DNA of 15,018 nucleotides from Lachnospiraceae bacterium (GCA_900772675.1 CAAGRM010000088.1:1-15018), one strand, 5' to 3'. Shown: positions 7,580-14,868, counted from the stretch's first letter. Numbers and translations: made by a program. The notes: a model not told the origin generated them from the letters alone.

Positions 7580-8610
7580 AGAAAAGACTGGTAATCTTTT
7601 TTCTGGCGGCGGCCATGGTGCTTTGCGGCTGTGAAAATAAAAATTCAAAGCTTTATAAAAAGGGCATTGAGGCGCTGGAGCAGAAAGACTACGTAACGTC
7701 GATCGCGATGCTGGAGGGCGCTGTAAAGGCAGGAGACCGTGTGGCGGAGAGTTACCGGTCGCTCGGCATCGCATATTTGAAAAGTCAGGAGTATGACAAG
7801 GCAAAAGAAGCTTTCAAGAGCAGCCTTTCGAGTATGAAGCACAAAGATGCGGAATTTTCCCGCGATGTGATGTATTACGAGGCAGAGACATGCGTGCAGG
7901 CGGGAGATCTCGACGGCGCAATTGAAATCTGCACAAATATTCAGGAGGAGAAGGCGGATGCGGATGCACTGTTCCTGCGGGGACGCGCTTACTTCCTGCA
8001 GAAAAATTATGAACAGGCGAAGGTGGACTTTGATGCGGCAGTAGAAATTGAGAAGAGTTATCCGCTCTGCCTGGACATCTACGAATTGTATCAGGAAAGC
8101 AGTATGAAAGCAGATGGAGACCGTTACCTTGAAGCGGCGGCGAAGATTGAGCCGAAAACAACCGAGGATTATTATAATGCCGGCTGTGTATATTACTATC
8201 TGGAGGAACAGGACGAGGCAGTCAAAGCGTTTTCCGAGGCAATGAAGGACGGAAACAGTGATGCAATGGAAATGCTCGGTGAAGCTTATCTTTCCGATGG
8301 CAAAAATGATGAGGCGAAAGCACTGTTTTCTACCTATCTTTCCGAGGAGGGCTTTTCGGCAGCAGCCAACAACGGACTGGCGCTCTGTGCTTTGGCAGAG
8401 AATGATACAGATGGAGCACTCACCTATATTGACGAAGGACTCAAAACAGCAGAAGAATCCGATCGGGAAAATCTGCTGTTCAACCAGATTGTAGTATATG
8501 AAAAACGGGCGGATTTTGATACGGCAAAGTCGCTGATAGCGGATTTTCTGGCAACCTATCCGGAGAACACCTCAGCGCAGCGGGAAAATACGTTTCTCCA
8601 GAACCGATAA
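7576..8610 (+). CDS. TPR-repeat lipoprotein, function unknown
   Basis: 344 residues. The N-terminus MKKR, a hydrophobic core and LCGC with C19 form a lipoprotein signal; Cys at the -2 position is slightly unusual but tolerated. The mature protein should be anchored on the outer face of the membrane. The rest is helical with about eight tetratricopeptide repeats (roughly 25-56, 57-90, 96-125, 130-163, 197-228, 229-256, 265-295 and 299-330), such as YRSLGIAYLKSQEYDKAKEA and LFLRGRAYFLQKNYEQAKVD. TPR domains bind proteins; no catalytic residues are seen. The start overlaps the glmM stop (ATGA), with AAGAAGGA about 11 nt upstream. Coupling to glmM hints at cell-envelope assembly, but this is inference only. 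Confidence 0.88.
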   Translation: MKKRLVIFFLAAAMVLCGCENKNSKLYKKGIEALEQKDYVTSIAMLEGAVKAGDRVAESYRSLGIAYLKSQEYDKAKEAFKSSLSSMKHKDAEFSRDVMYYEAETCVQAGDLDGAIEICTNIQEEKADADALFLRGRAYFLQKNYEQAKVDFDAAVEIEKSYPLCLDIYELYQESSMKADGDRYLEAAAKIEPKTTEDYYNAGCVYYYLEEQDEAVKAFSEAMKDGNSDAMEMLGEAYLSDGKNDEAKALFSTYLSEEGFSAAANNGLALCALAENDTDGALTYIDEGLKTAEESDRENLLFNQIVVYEKRADFDTAKSLIADFLATYPENTSAQRENTFLQNR

Positions 8611-8657
8611 TAGGACAGCTGCGAACGATAAGCCGATAACAGACGGAGGAAGTTGGA

Positions 8658-9893
8658 TTGTTTGATTTAAGAGAAGAACAGGAACGCGTGATTCTGGTCG
8701 GCGTACAGGAAAACGGCGGTGCGAATGCGGAAGAATCGCTTGATGAGCTCGCAGAGCTGGCAAACACCGCCGGTGCAAAGGTAGAAGGCCGCCTGGTACA
8801 GGTACGGGAAGCCATTCATCCCGGGACGTACATTGGAAAAGGAAAATTAGAGGAACTGAAAATTCTGGTGCGTGCCTGCGATGCGACGGGTATCATCTGC
8901 GATGATGAGCTTTCCTCGATTCAGTTAAAAGGACTGGAGGAAGCACTGGAATGCAAGATCATGGATCGTACGCTTCTGATCCTGGATATTTTTGCGGCGC
9001 GTGCCGTGAGCAGCGAGGGTAAAATCCAGGTTGAGCTGGCACAGCTAAAGTACCGTGCATCCCGGCTTTCGGGTCTTGGTACATCGCTTTCCCGTCTCGG
9101 AGGCGGAATCGGTACGAGAGGACCGGGAGAGAAAAAGCTGGAAACCGACCGGCGCCTGATCCGCGCGCGTATTACGCAGTTAAAACGTGAGCTCGAGGAA
9201 GTACGTCAGCACAGAGAGCTCCTTCGTGAAGGCAGAAAACGTTCCAAAATCCCGGTAGCGGCGCTCGTAGGCTATACGTCAGCGGGAAAGAGCAGTCTTT
9301 TAAATGCACTGACAGGATCGGAAATTCTGGCAGATGCAATGCTGTTTTCTACGCTGGATACGACGACGCGGTCACTGACCCTTCCGGATGGACAGGAAAT
9401 TCTGCTGACCGATACGGTTGGATTTATCAATAAGCTGCCACATCATCTGATTGATGCATTCCGCAGTACGCTGGAGGAAGCACGGTATGCCGACTATATT
9501 CTCCACGTTGTGGATACGTCGAATCCACAGATGGAACTGCAGATGCAGGTGGTATATGACACACTGCGGGAGCTGAAAGTTGAGGACAAAAAAATTGTCA
9601 CCCTGCTGAATAAGCAGGACAAGCTTTTCGATCCGGTTGTCGTAAAGGATTTTCGGGCAGATGCGAGCCTTGCCGTTTCTGCGAAGACGGGACAGGGACT
9701 CGAAGACCTGAAAAATTTACTTTCCTCCTGGATGATGGAAGGCAAAATTTATATTGAGCGGCTCTATCCGTATGACAAAGCGGGAACGATTTCGCTGATC
9801 CGCGGGTACGGAATTCTGCTTGAAGAGGAATATCTGCCGGAGGGCATCCGCGTAAAAGCCTATGTACCGAAGGATATCTACCCAAGGGTATAG
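8658..9893 (+). CDS. hflX: GTPase HflX (ribosome-splitting factor), TTG start
   Basis: 411-residue TRAFAC-class GTPase that binds the 50S subunit and splits stalled or hibernating ribosomes under stress. The N-terminal HflX domain contains the glycine-rich LGGGIGTRGPGEKKLETDRR (147-166), followed by a coiled coil. The G domain has G1 GYTSAGKS (205-212), G3 DTVG (252-255) and G4 NKQD (318-321). Translation must start at the TTG at 8658: CGGAGGA lies 7 nt upstream, there is an in-frame stop at 8637-8639, and the next in-frame ATG codes for M102 in the middle of the conserved domain. TTG starts are used in Firmicutes and usually lower expression. It is 47 nt from the TPR gene without an obvious promoter, so it is probably the last gene of the 5253-9893 unit. 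Confidence 0.95.
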   Translation: MFDLREEQERVILVGVQENGGANAEESLDELAELANTAGAKVEGRLVQVREAIHPGTYIGKGKLEELKILVRACDATGIICDDELSSIQLKGLEEALECKIMDRTLLILDIFAARAVSSEGKIQVELAQLKYRASRLSGLGTSLSRLGGGIGTRGPGEKKLETDRRLIRARITQLKRELEEVRQHRELLREGRKRSKIPVAALVGYTSAGKSSLLNALTGSEILADAMLFSTLDTTTRSLTLPDGQEILLTDTVGFINKLPHHLIDAFRSTLEEARYADYILHVVDTSNPQMELQMQVVYDTLRELKVEDKKIVTLLNKQDKLFDPVVVKDFRADASLAVSAKTGQGLEDLKNLLSSWMMEGKIYIERLYPYDKAGTISLIRGYGILLEEEYLPEGIRVKAYVPKDIYPRV

Positions 9894-9979
9894 AAGTATG
9901 ACTTGCGGGCTTACAAACGGATCTACCTTGCGTTAAGAGCCGTACAGAGCCGGAAAATGGAAGTGGAAGAATACAAGTG

Positions 9980-10033
9980 AAAGTACCATATCTAGTAATG
10001 TTAAAAAATCAGACACTAGATATGGTACTTTTT
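9980..10033 (+). promoter_or_regulatory. Paired NrdR-box-like operator that also folds as a terminator
   Basis: A perfect 17-bp inverted repeat: AAAGTACCATATCTAGT (9980-9996) and ACTAGATATGGTACTTT (10015-10031), with an 18-nt spacer. Each arm contains a 12-mer that is itself partly palindromic (ACCATATCTAGT and ACTAGATATGGT, 8 of 12 positions symmetric) and resembles the NrdR box (roughly ACWATATATWGT from memory). The centres are 30 bp apart, about three helical turns, as expected for the paired boxes NrdR binds. It lies upstream of an nrdD promoter. As RNA it would make a long AU-rich hairpin followed by TTTTT (10029-10033), so it may also end the hflX transcript. Confidence 0.6.
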
Positions 10034-10037
10034 ACTA

Positions 10038-10066
10038 TTGACGGGAGAAACGGGCTCTGCTATCAT
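10038..10066 (+). promoter_or_regulatory. Sigma-A-type promoter of nrdD
   Basis: TTGACG (10038-10043), a 17-nt spacer and TATCAT (10061-10066) with an upstream TG (extended -10, TGCTATCAT). Five of six bases match the consensus in both boxes. The expected start is near 10073, giving a leader of about 65 nt. The NrdR-like boxes end 10 bp upstream of the -35. Confidence 0.7.
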
Positions 10067-10137
10067 ATGGTTCAGGCACTGCAAAGAGCGGAAGAGAACA
10101 AGCCTTGCAGAAACGGTTGAATAACAGGAGGGATTCG

Positions 10138-12546
10138 ATGTTTCAGGTAGAAAAACGAGACGGAACGATTGCAGAGTTCCAGATGAAAAAGATTACCGAT
10201 GCGATTGGAAAGGCATTCGGTGCAAAAGATATGCAGTTCAGTGATGACATGCTTCAGATGCTGGCATTACGCGTAACAGCGGACTTTCAGTCCAAGATTA
10301 AAGACGGAAAAATTTCCGTAGAATCGATTCAGGACAGCGTGGAAAACGTGCTGATCCAGTGCGGTTACGCAGAGGTGGCAAAGGCATACATTCTGTATCG
10401 TAAGCAGAGAGAAAAAATCCGAAACATGAAATCGACCATCGTAGACTATAAAGAGATTGTAGACAGCTACGTAAAGGTAGAGGACTGGCGTGTCAAAGAG
10501 AACTCGACCGTAACGTATTCTGTCGGCGGTCTTATTTTAAGCAACTCCGGTGCAATCACGGCTAATTACTGGTTATCTGAGATTTATGATGATGAGATCG
10601 CCGAGGCACACCGTAATGCAGATATTCACATTCATGATCTGTCAATGCTGACTGGCTACTGTGCAGGATGGTCCTTAAAACAGCTGATCAAAGAGGGCCT
10701 TGGCGGCATCAACGGAAAGATTACTTCTTCTCCGGCAAGACATCTCTCGGTTCTGTGCAACCAGATGGTCAATTTCCTTGGTATTATGCAGAACGAGTGG
10801 GCAGGTGCGCAGGCATTTTCTTCGTTTGATACGTATCTGGCACCGTTTGTCAAAGTGGACAACTTAAGCTACGGCGAAGTGAAAAAGTGCATTGAGGCAT
10901 TTATCTACGGCGTCAACACCCCAAGCCGCTGGGGAAGCCAGGCACCGTTCTCCAACATTACGCTCGACTGGACTGTACCGGATGACCTCGCAGAGCTTCC
11001 GGCGATTGTCGGCGGCAAGGAGATGGACTTCAAGTACAAAGACTGTAAAAAAGAGATGGATATGGTCAACAAAGCCTTCATCGAGACGATGATCGAGGGA
11101 GATGCCAACGGACGAGGCTTCCAGTACCCGATCCCGACGTACTCCATCACCTCCGACTTTGACTGGTCCGACAACGAGAACAACCGTCTGCTGTTCGAAA
11201 TGACCGCAAAATACGGTACTCCGTACTTTTCCAACTACATCAACAGCGATATGAAACCAAGCGACGTGCGCTCCATGTGCTGCCGTCTCCGTCTGGATCT
11301 GCGTGAGCTTCGAAAGAAGACCGGCGGATTCTTCGGTTCCGGCGAGAGCACCGGATCGGTCGGCGTTGTCACCATCAATATGCCGCGTATTGCATATCAG
11401 TCCAAGGATGAGAAAGAGTTCTACCGCCGTCTCGATCATATGATGGACATTGCAGCGCGCTCCTTAAAGACAAAACGTGAGGTTATCACCCGTCTCTTAA
11501 ATGAGGGACTGTACCCATACACGAAACGGTACCTCGGAACGTTTGAAAACCACTTCTCAACCATCGGTCTGATCGGTATGAATGAGGCCGGTTTAAATGC
11601 CGCATGGCTTGGAAAGGGTCTGGAGGATCCGAAGACACAGCAGTTTACGAAAGAGGTTCTGAACCATATGAGAGAACGCCTCTCCGATTATCAGGAGGAG
11701 TACGGCGATCTGTACAACCTTGAGGCAACTCCGGCGGAGTCTACCGCATACCGTCTGGCAAAACACGACCGTGCAAAATGGCCGGATATCAAGACCGCAG
11801 GCCACGAGGGAGATACCCCATATTACACCAACAGCTCCCATCTGCCGGTGGACTATACCGAGGACATTTTCTCAGCGCTCGACATTCAGGACGATCTGCA
11901 GACCCTGTATACATCAGGAACGGTATTCCATGCATTCCTCGGCGAAAAACTGCCGGACTGGAAAGCAGCAGCTTCCCTCGTGCGGAAGATTGCAGAGAAC
12001 TACAAGCTGCCGTACTACACGCTGTCCCCGACCTATTCTGTCTGTGCGAACGACGGATATCTCGCCGGAGAGCACTTTACCTGCCCGATCTGTGGAAAAG
12101 AGGCAGAGGTTTACAGCCGTATCACGGGATATTACCGTCCGGTCAAAAACTGGAATGACGGAAAGCGCCAGGAGTACAAGAACAGAACCGTTTATGATAT
12201 CATCCACTCCAAATCTCCGGAGCAGAAAATGAAATCCTACGGCGCAGCAGAAAAACTGGCAGAGCAGGCAGTCGGAAAAGAAGAGCCAAAAGCCGCTGCA
12301 GCAGATAAAATTGAGGAAGATGGCATGTATCTGTTCACGACAAGCACCTGCCCGAACTGCAAAATGGCAAAAGAGATGCTTGCCGAGGAGCAGTATGAGG
12401 TGATCGATGCAGAGCGCCGCCCGGATCTTGCCGCACAGTACGGTATTATGCAGGCACCAACCCTTCTTGTTGTGGAGGACGGTCAGGCGCAGAAGATTGT
12501 GAATGCTTCCAATATCCAGAAATATGTGGATAAATATCTCTCCTAA
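10138..12546 (+). CDS. nrdD: Anaerobic (class III) ribonucleoside triphosphate reductase with fused C-terminal glutaredoxin-like domain
   Basis: 802-residue oxygen-sensitive enzyme that makes dNTPs from NTPs with a glycyl radical. An ATP-cone occupies about 2-92 (VEKRDGTIAEF). The glycyl-radical core includes MCCRLRLDLRE with adjacent Cys 381-382, the GSGESTGSVGVVTINMPR loop (about 400-417), probable zinc ligands C636, C649 and C652, and the radical site G664 in SRITGYYRPVKNWN. After a linker of about 35 mostly polar or Ala residues (695-728) comes a glutaredoxin/NrdH-like domain (about 729-802) with the redox motif CPNC (738-741) and the cis-proline loop QAPT (772-775). This suggests that substrate reduction is fed by a dithiol domain rather than formate (inference). 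The ATG at 10138 follows AGGAGGG and gives the family N-terminus; an in-frame ATG at 10105 has no such site. The activase gene nrdG, often adjacent, is not the next gene. Confidence 0.95.
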   Translation: MFQVEKRDGTIAEFQMKKITDAIGKAFGAKDMQFSDDMLQMLALRVTADFQSKIKDGKISVESIQDSVENVLIQCGYAEVAKAYILYRKQREKIRNMKSTIVDYKEIVDSYVKVEDWRVKENSTVTYSVGGLILSNSGAITANYWLSEIYDDEIAEAHRNADIHIHDLSMLTGYCAGWSLKQLIKEGLGGINGKITSSPARHLSVLCNQMVNFLGIMQNEWAGAQAFSSFDTYLAPFVKVDNLSYGEVKKCIEAFIYGVNTPSRWGSQAPFSNITLDWTVPDDLAELPAIVGGKEMDFKYKDCKKEMDMVNKAFIETMIEGDANGRGFQYPIPTYSITSDFDWSDNENNRLLFEMTAKYGTPYFSNYINSDMKPSDVRSMCCRLRLDLRELRKKTGGFFGSGESTGSVGVVTINMPRIAYQSKDEKEFYRRLDHMMDIAARSLKTKREVITRLLNEGLYPYTKRYLGTFENHFSTIGLIGMNEAGLNAAWLGKGLEDPKTQQFTKEVLNHMRERLSDYQEEYGDLYNLEATPAESTAYRLAKHDRAKWPDIKTAGHEGDTPYYTNSSHLPVDYTEDIFSALDIQDDLQTLYTSGTVFHAFLGEKLPDWKAAASLVRKIAENYKLPYYTLSPTYSVCANDGYLAGEHFTCPICGKEAEVYSRITGYYRPVKNWNDGKRQEYKNRTVYDIIHSKSPEQKMKSYGAAEKLAEQAVGKEEPKAAAADKIEEDGMYLFTTSTCPNCKMAKEMLAEEQYEVIDAERRPDLAAQYGIMQAPTLLVVEDGQAQKIVNASNIQKYVDKYLS

Positions 12547-12562
12547 ATCCGTGTGCATATAG

Positions 12563-12591
12563 TTGCAGGAAAGAACAAACAGAGTTATAAT
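12563..12591 (+). promoter_or_regulatory. Candidate promoter for the metY leader
   Basis: TTGCAG (12563-12568), a 17-nt spacer and a perfect TATAAT (12586-12591), 17 nt past the nrdD stop. The -35 matches at three of six positions. The expected start near 12598 would place the strong hairpin (12603-12635) almost at the 5' end of the transcript. Confidence 0.5.
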
Positions 12592-12602
12592 AGGGAAAAG
12601 CG

Positions 12603-12635
12603 ATACCCTCGCCCGGGCATCCCGGGCGGGGGTAT
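12603..12635 (+). terminator. Very stable GC-rich hairpin, terminator of nrdD or 5' stem of the metY mRNA
   Basis: A 15-bp stem with a single G-U pair: 12603-12617 with 12621-12635, loop CAT, core CGCCCGGG-CAT-CCCGGGCG. It is preceded by an A-rich stretch (GGGAAAAG) and followed by an interrupted T-tract (TCTGTTTC). Its place 56 nt after the nrdD stop fits an intrinsic terminator. The loop of three bases and the overlap with a promoter just upstream are unusual. Confidence 0.75.
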
Positions 12636-12744
12636 TCTGTTTCACGAACAATAGGTCAAGGTTCGTGATCACAAGAAATTCTGACAAATGCCGTGATAAC
12701 GGATTATGGGATGCCCGTTACCGGTGAAAGAAAGGAGAAAATAT
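12636..12744 (+). promoter_or_regulatory. Structured leader upstream of metY, no known riboswitch recognised
   Basis: Contains an 8-bp inverted repeat, TCACGAAC (12642-12649) and GTTCGTGA (12661-12668). It also has two overlapping small stems: CCGT/ACGG (12691-12694 with 12699-12702) and TAACGG/CCGTTA (12697-12702 with 12715-12720). GGGATGCCCG at 12708-12717 is exactly complementary to CGGGCATCCC at the top of the upstream hairpin (12614-12623). Genes of this kind are often controlled by SAM riboswitches or T-boxes; I do not see the conserved cores of either. Confidence 0.35.
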
Positions 12745-14022
12745 ATGGGATACAGCCAGGACACAATCTGTGTACAGGGAGGATGGCAGCCGAAAAACGG
12801 TGAGCCGCGTGTGCTTCCGATTTATCAGAGCACGACATTCAAATATGCAACCAGCGAGGAAATGGGAAAACTGTTCGATCTGGAGGAGGAAGGATACTTC
12901 TATTCCCGTCTGCAGAACCCGACGAACGACGTTGTAGCACAGAAAATCTGCGATCTGGAGGGCGGCGTGGCAGCCATGCTCACATCTTCCGGCCAGGCGG
13001 CAACGATGCTTGCCGTTACCAACATCTGTGAGGCAGGCGACCACGTTGTCTGTGCGGCAAAGGTTTACGGAGGAACCTCCAACCTGCTCGCAGTTACCTT
13101 AAAACGATTCGGCATTGAGACAACCCTCGTAGATCAGGATGCACCGGCAGAAGAGCTGGAAAAAGCATTCCGGCCGAATACCAAAGCTGTCTTTGCGGAA
13201 ACGATTTCCAACCCGGCCGGCGTTGTACTTGACATTGACAAGTTTGTTAAACTTGCACATGAGCACGGCGTTCCGATGATCTGCGACAACACCTTTGCAA
13301 CCCCGATCAACTGCCGTCCGTTCGAGTTCGGTGTAGATATTGTCACCCATTCCACCACAAAATACATGGATGGCCATGCAATGGCGCTCGGCGGAGCGAT
13401 TGTCGATTCCGGAAACTTCGACTGGGATGCACATGCAGAAAAATTCCCGGGACTTACTACACCGGATGAATCGTATCACGGCGTGATTTATACGCAGAAA
13501 TTCGGTAAAAAAGCGTATATCACAAAAGCAACCGCACAGCTGATGCGCGATATGGGAGCGTGCCAGTCTCCGCAGAATGCATTCCTGACGAATGTCGGTC
13601 TGGAGACCCTGCACCTGCGCGTGGAGCGCCACTGCAGAAATGCCGAGAAAGTTGCAGAGTTCCTGAAAAACCATCCAAAGGTAGCATGGGTTGAGTATGC
13701 AGGCCTTGCAGACAGCAAATACCATGCACTGGCGGAAAAATACATGCCGAACGGAACGTGCGGCGTTCTCTGCTTCGGACCGAAGGGCGGAAGAGACGGT
13801 GCGATGCGTTTTACGAACGGCCTGAAAATGGTAGCAATCGTGACCCATGTAGCCGATGCGAGAAGCTGCGTGCTGCATCCGGCAAGCCATACCCACCGCC
13901 AGCTGAACGATCAGCAGCTCATCGAAGCCGGTGTTCTGCCGGATCTGATCCGTCTGTCAGTCGGCATTGAGGATGTGAATGATATTATCGCAGACCTTGA
14001 CCAGGCGCTTGCGAATGTGTGA
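12745..14022 (+). CDS. metY: O-acetylhomoserine sulfhydrylase (MetY-type PLP enzyme)
   Basis: 425-residue pyridoxal-phosphate enzyme of the Cys/Met metabolism family. It is predicted to join O-acetylhomoserine with sulfide (or methanethiol) to form homocysteine (or methionine). Visible are YSRLQNPT (53-60), the phosphate-binding SSGQA (81-85), stacking Tyr Y108, the ring-nitrogen partner D181 (CDNTFATP) and the Schiff-base lysine K206 in THSTTKYMDGH. The long segment after the lysine (IVDSGNFDW...FPGLTTPDESYHG, about 219-252) is typical of O-acetylhomoserine sulfhydrylases and absent from the shorter MetB and MetC. AAAGGAG (12731-12737), 7 nt before the ATG at 12745, fixes the start; an in-frame ATG at 12706 lacks one. 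The exact choice between sulfhydrylase and a gamma-lyase activity cannot be settled from sequence alone. Confidence 0.92.
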   Translation: MGYSQDTICVQGGWQPKNGEPRVLPIYQSTTFKYATSEEMGKLFDLEEEGYFYSRLQNPTNDVVAQKICDLEGGVAAMLTSSGQAATMLAVTNICEAGDHVVCAAKVYGGTSNLLAVTLKRFGIETTLVDQDAPAEELEKAFRPNTKAVFAETISNPAGVVLDIDKFVKLAHEHGVPMICDNTFATPINCRPFEFGVDIVTHSTTKYMDGHAMALGGAIVDSGNFDWDAHAEKFPGLTTPDESYHGVIYTQKFGKKAYITKATAQLMRDMGACQSPQNAFLTNVGLETLHLRVERHCRNAEKVAEFLKNHPKVAWVEYAGLADSKYHALAEKYMPNGTCGVLCFGPKGGRDGAMRFTNGLKMVAIVTHVADARSCVLHPASHTHRQLNDQQLIEAGVLPDLIRLSVGIEDVNDIIADLDQALANV

Positions 14023-14153
14023 GTCTCTGAAAATCAATAAACGAGGATAAAATATATTGAAAAGTGGTGCTTACCGAGTGCGGAAATGTTTTTTAAAACA
14101 TGCACCGGAAGGGTGTTGAGAAAAACAGGGTGTAAGAAGGAGAAAAAGAAAAC

Positions 14154-14636
14154 ATGGAAGAATTACAAAAGAAACGCGTGAAGGATTCCGAGACCGAGCA
14201 GTCGTATCTTCTGATGCACCGCCACATCAACGGCTACGGCCGTCTGTTCGGCGGACAGCTTGTCGCGTGGATTGATGAAATGGCCGGACTGGTGGGACGC
14301 CGCCACTGCGGCCACGAAATCACCACCGCGTGTATTGACAATCTGAACTTCAAGCATCCTGCTTTTCTGAACGACACCGTCGTGCTGGTCGGAAGAGTCA
14401 CGTATGTCGGACGCACCTCGATGGAGGTGCGGGTCGACACGTACGTGGAAGAGCTTGCGACCGGCATGCGGAAAATGATCAACCGCGCCTACGTGGTGAT
14501 GGTGGCGATCGACGAGAACGGCCATGCACTTCCCGTCCCAGGCCTGATTCTGGAATCCCCGGAGCAGGAGGCCGAGTGGGAGGGCGGAAAACGCCGGTAC
14601 GAGCTTCGGAAACAGCGTCATAAAGAGGGCTTCTGA
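14154..14636 (+). CDS. Hotdog-fold acyl-CoA thioesterase (YciA/BACH-like)
   Basis: 160-residue cytoplasmic thioesterase of the 4HBT superfamily, which hydrolyses acyl-CoA to free acid and CoA. The catalytic region is HINGYGRLFGGQLVAWIDEM (24-43): N26 and the FGG helix start, with D41 as the likely general base or nucleophile-activating acid. LNFKHPAFLNDTVVLVGRV (64-82) and the RAYVVMVAID strand complete the fold. The chain length and acyl specificity are unknown. The start has AAGGAG at 14137-14142, 11 nt upstream. The 131-nt gap after metY holds only a small AT-rich palindrome (14086-14101) and no clear promoter, so co-transcription with metY is likely though the functions are not obviously related. 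Confidence 0.9.
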   Translation: MEELQKKRVKDSETEQSYLLMHRHINGYGRLFGGQLVAWIDEMAGLVGRRHCGHEITTACIDNLNFKHPAFLNDTVVLVGRVTYVGRTSMEVRVDTYVEELATGMRKMINRAYVVMVAIDENGHALPVPGLILESPEQEAEWEGGKRRYELRKQRHKEGF

Positions 14637-14660
14637 AAAAGAAGCCCTCTTTTCTTTCTG
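14622..14660 (+). terminator. Intrinsic terminator overlapping the thioesterase stop codon
   Basis: A perfect 12-bp stem, AAAGAGGGCTTC (14622-14633) and GAAGCCCTCTTT (14641-14652), with loop TGAAAAA and a T-rich tail TCTTTCTG. The 5' arm encodes the last residues of the thioesterase (KEGF) and the TGA stop lies in the loop. It marks the end of the metY-thioesterase unit. Confidence 0.9.
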
Positions 14661-14868
14661 AAGCGTGTCAGAAAATTCATTTCAGAAAATCCAATCTTGT
14701 AAAATCTCTTTGTCAAAGTGGATCTTCGCAATCCGATTGGCTACTTGCTTGATTCGCTAAAAAAAGATTGACAGTTCTATTCGTTTCATCCTATAATGCC
14801 AGATGATGGTTCGCAAAAACTAACAAAAATTACCGTTAAGTAACCACAAAAAGATCAGGAGACACCAA
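14653..14868 (+). other. AT-rich intergenic region with no recognised gene
   Basis: 216 nt between the terminator tail and the start of the next small ORF. It holds a 14-nt-spaced direct repeat (CAGAAAATTCA at 14669-14679, CAGAAAATCCA at 14683-14693) and a distant inverted repeat (CCAATC 14691-14696, GATTGG 14735-14740). The promoter listed separately and an untranslated stretch of about 65 nt occupy the right part. No RNA gene was recognised. Confidence 0.6.
14768..14797 (+). promoter_or_regulatory. Near-perfect consensus sigma-A promoter
   Basis: TTGACA (14768-14773), an 18-nt spacer and TATAAT (14792-14797): both boxes match the consensus exactly. An A7 run (about 14760-14766) just upstream resembles an UP element. 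The expected start is near 14804. It is the strongest-looking promoter in the window and points at the small ORF at 14869. Confidence 0.85.

Noticed and set aside
10864..11439. Long open frames on the minus strand opposite nrdD (191 codons), and at 11914-12687 (257 codons) and 13099-13896 (265 codons)
   Set aside because: They lie opposite well-conserved genes, have compositions typical of antisense shadows and show no family motifs; long minus-strand frames are expected opposite these biased codons.
12636..12744. SAM riboswitch or T-box upstream of metY
   Set aside because: The region is only about 110 nt, and I could not find the conserved kink-turn/core segments of S-box RNAs or the GGGUGGNACCGCG element of T-boxes.
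14086..14101. AT-only palindrome ATGTTTT/AAAACAT after metY as a terminator
   Set aside because: No GC pairs beyond one, almost no loop, and no separate T-tract; at most a weak pause site.
14669..14693. CAGAAAAT direct repeat as part of a mobile-element end or CRISPR-like array
   Set aside because: Only two short imperfect copies with 14-nt spacing and no matching copy elsewhere in the window.
14680..14757. Minus-strand open stretch of 24 codons (reads RIKQVANRIAKIHF and onward)
   Set aside because: It is bounded by stop codons on both sides with no start codon or ribosome binding site; a gene remnant is possible but it is short enough to be chance.
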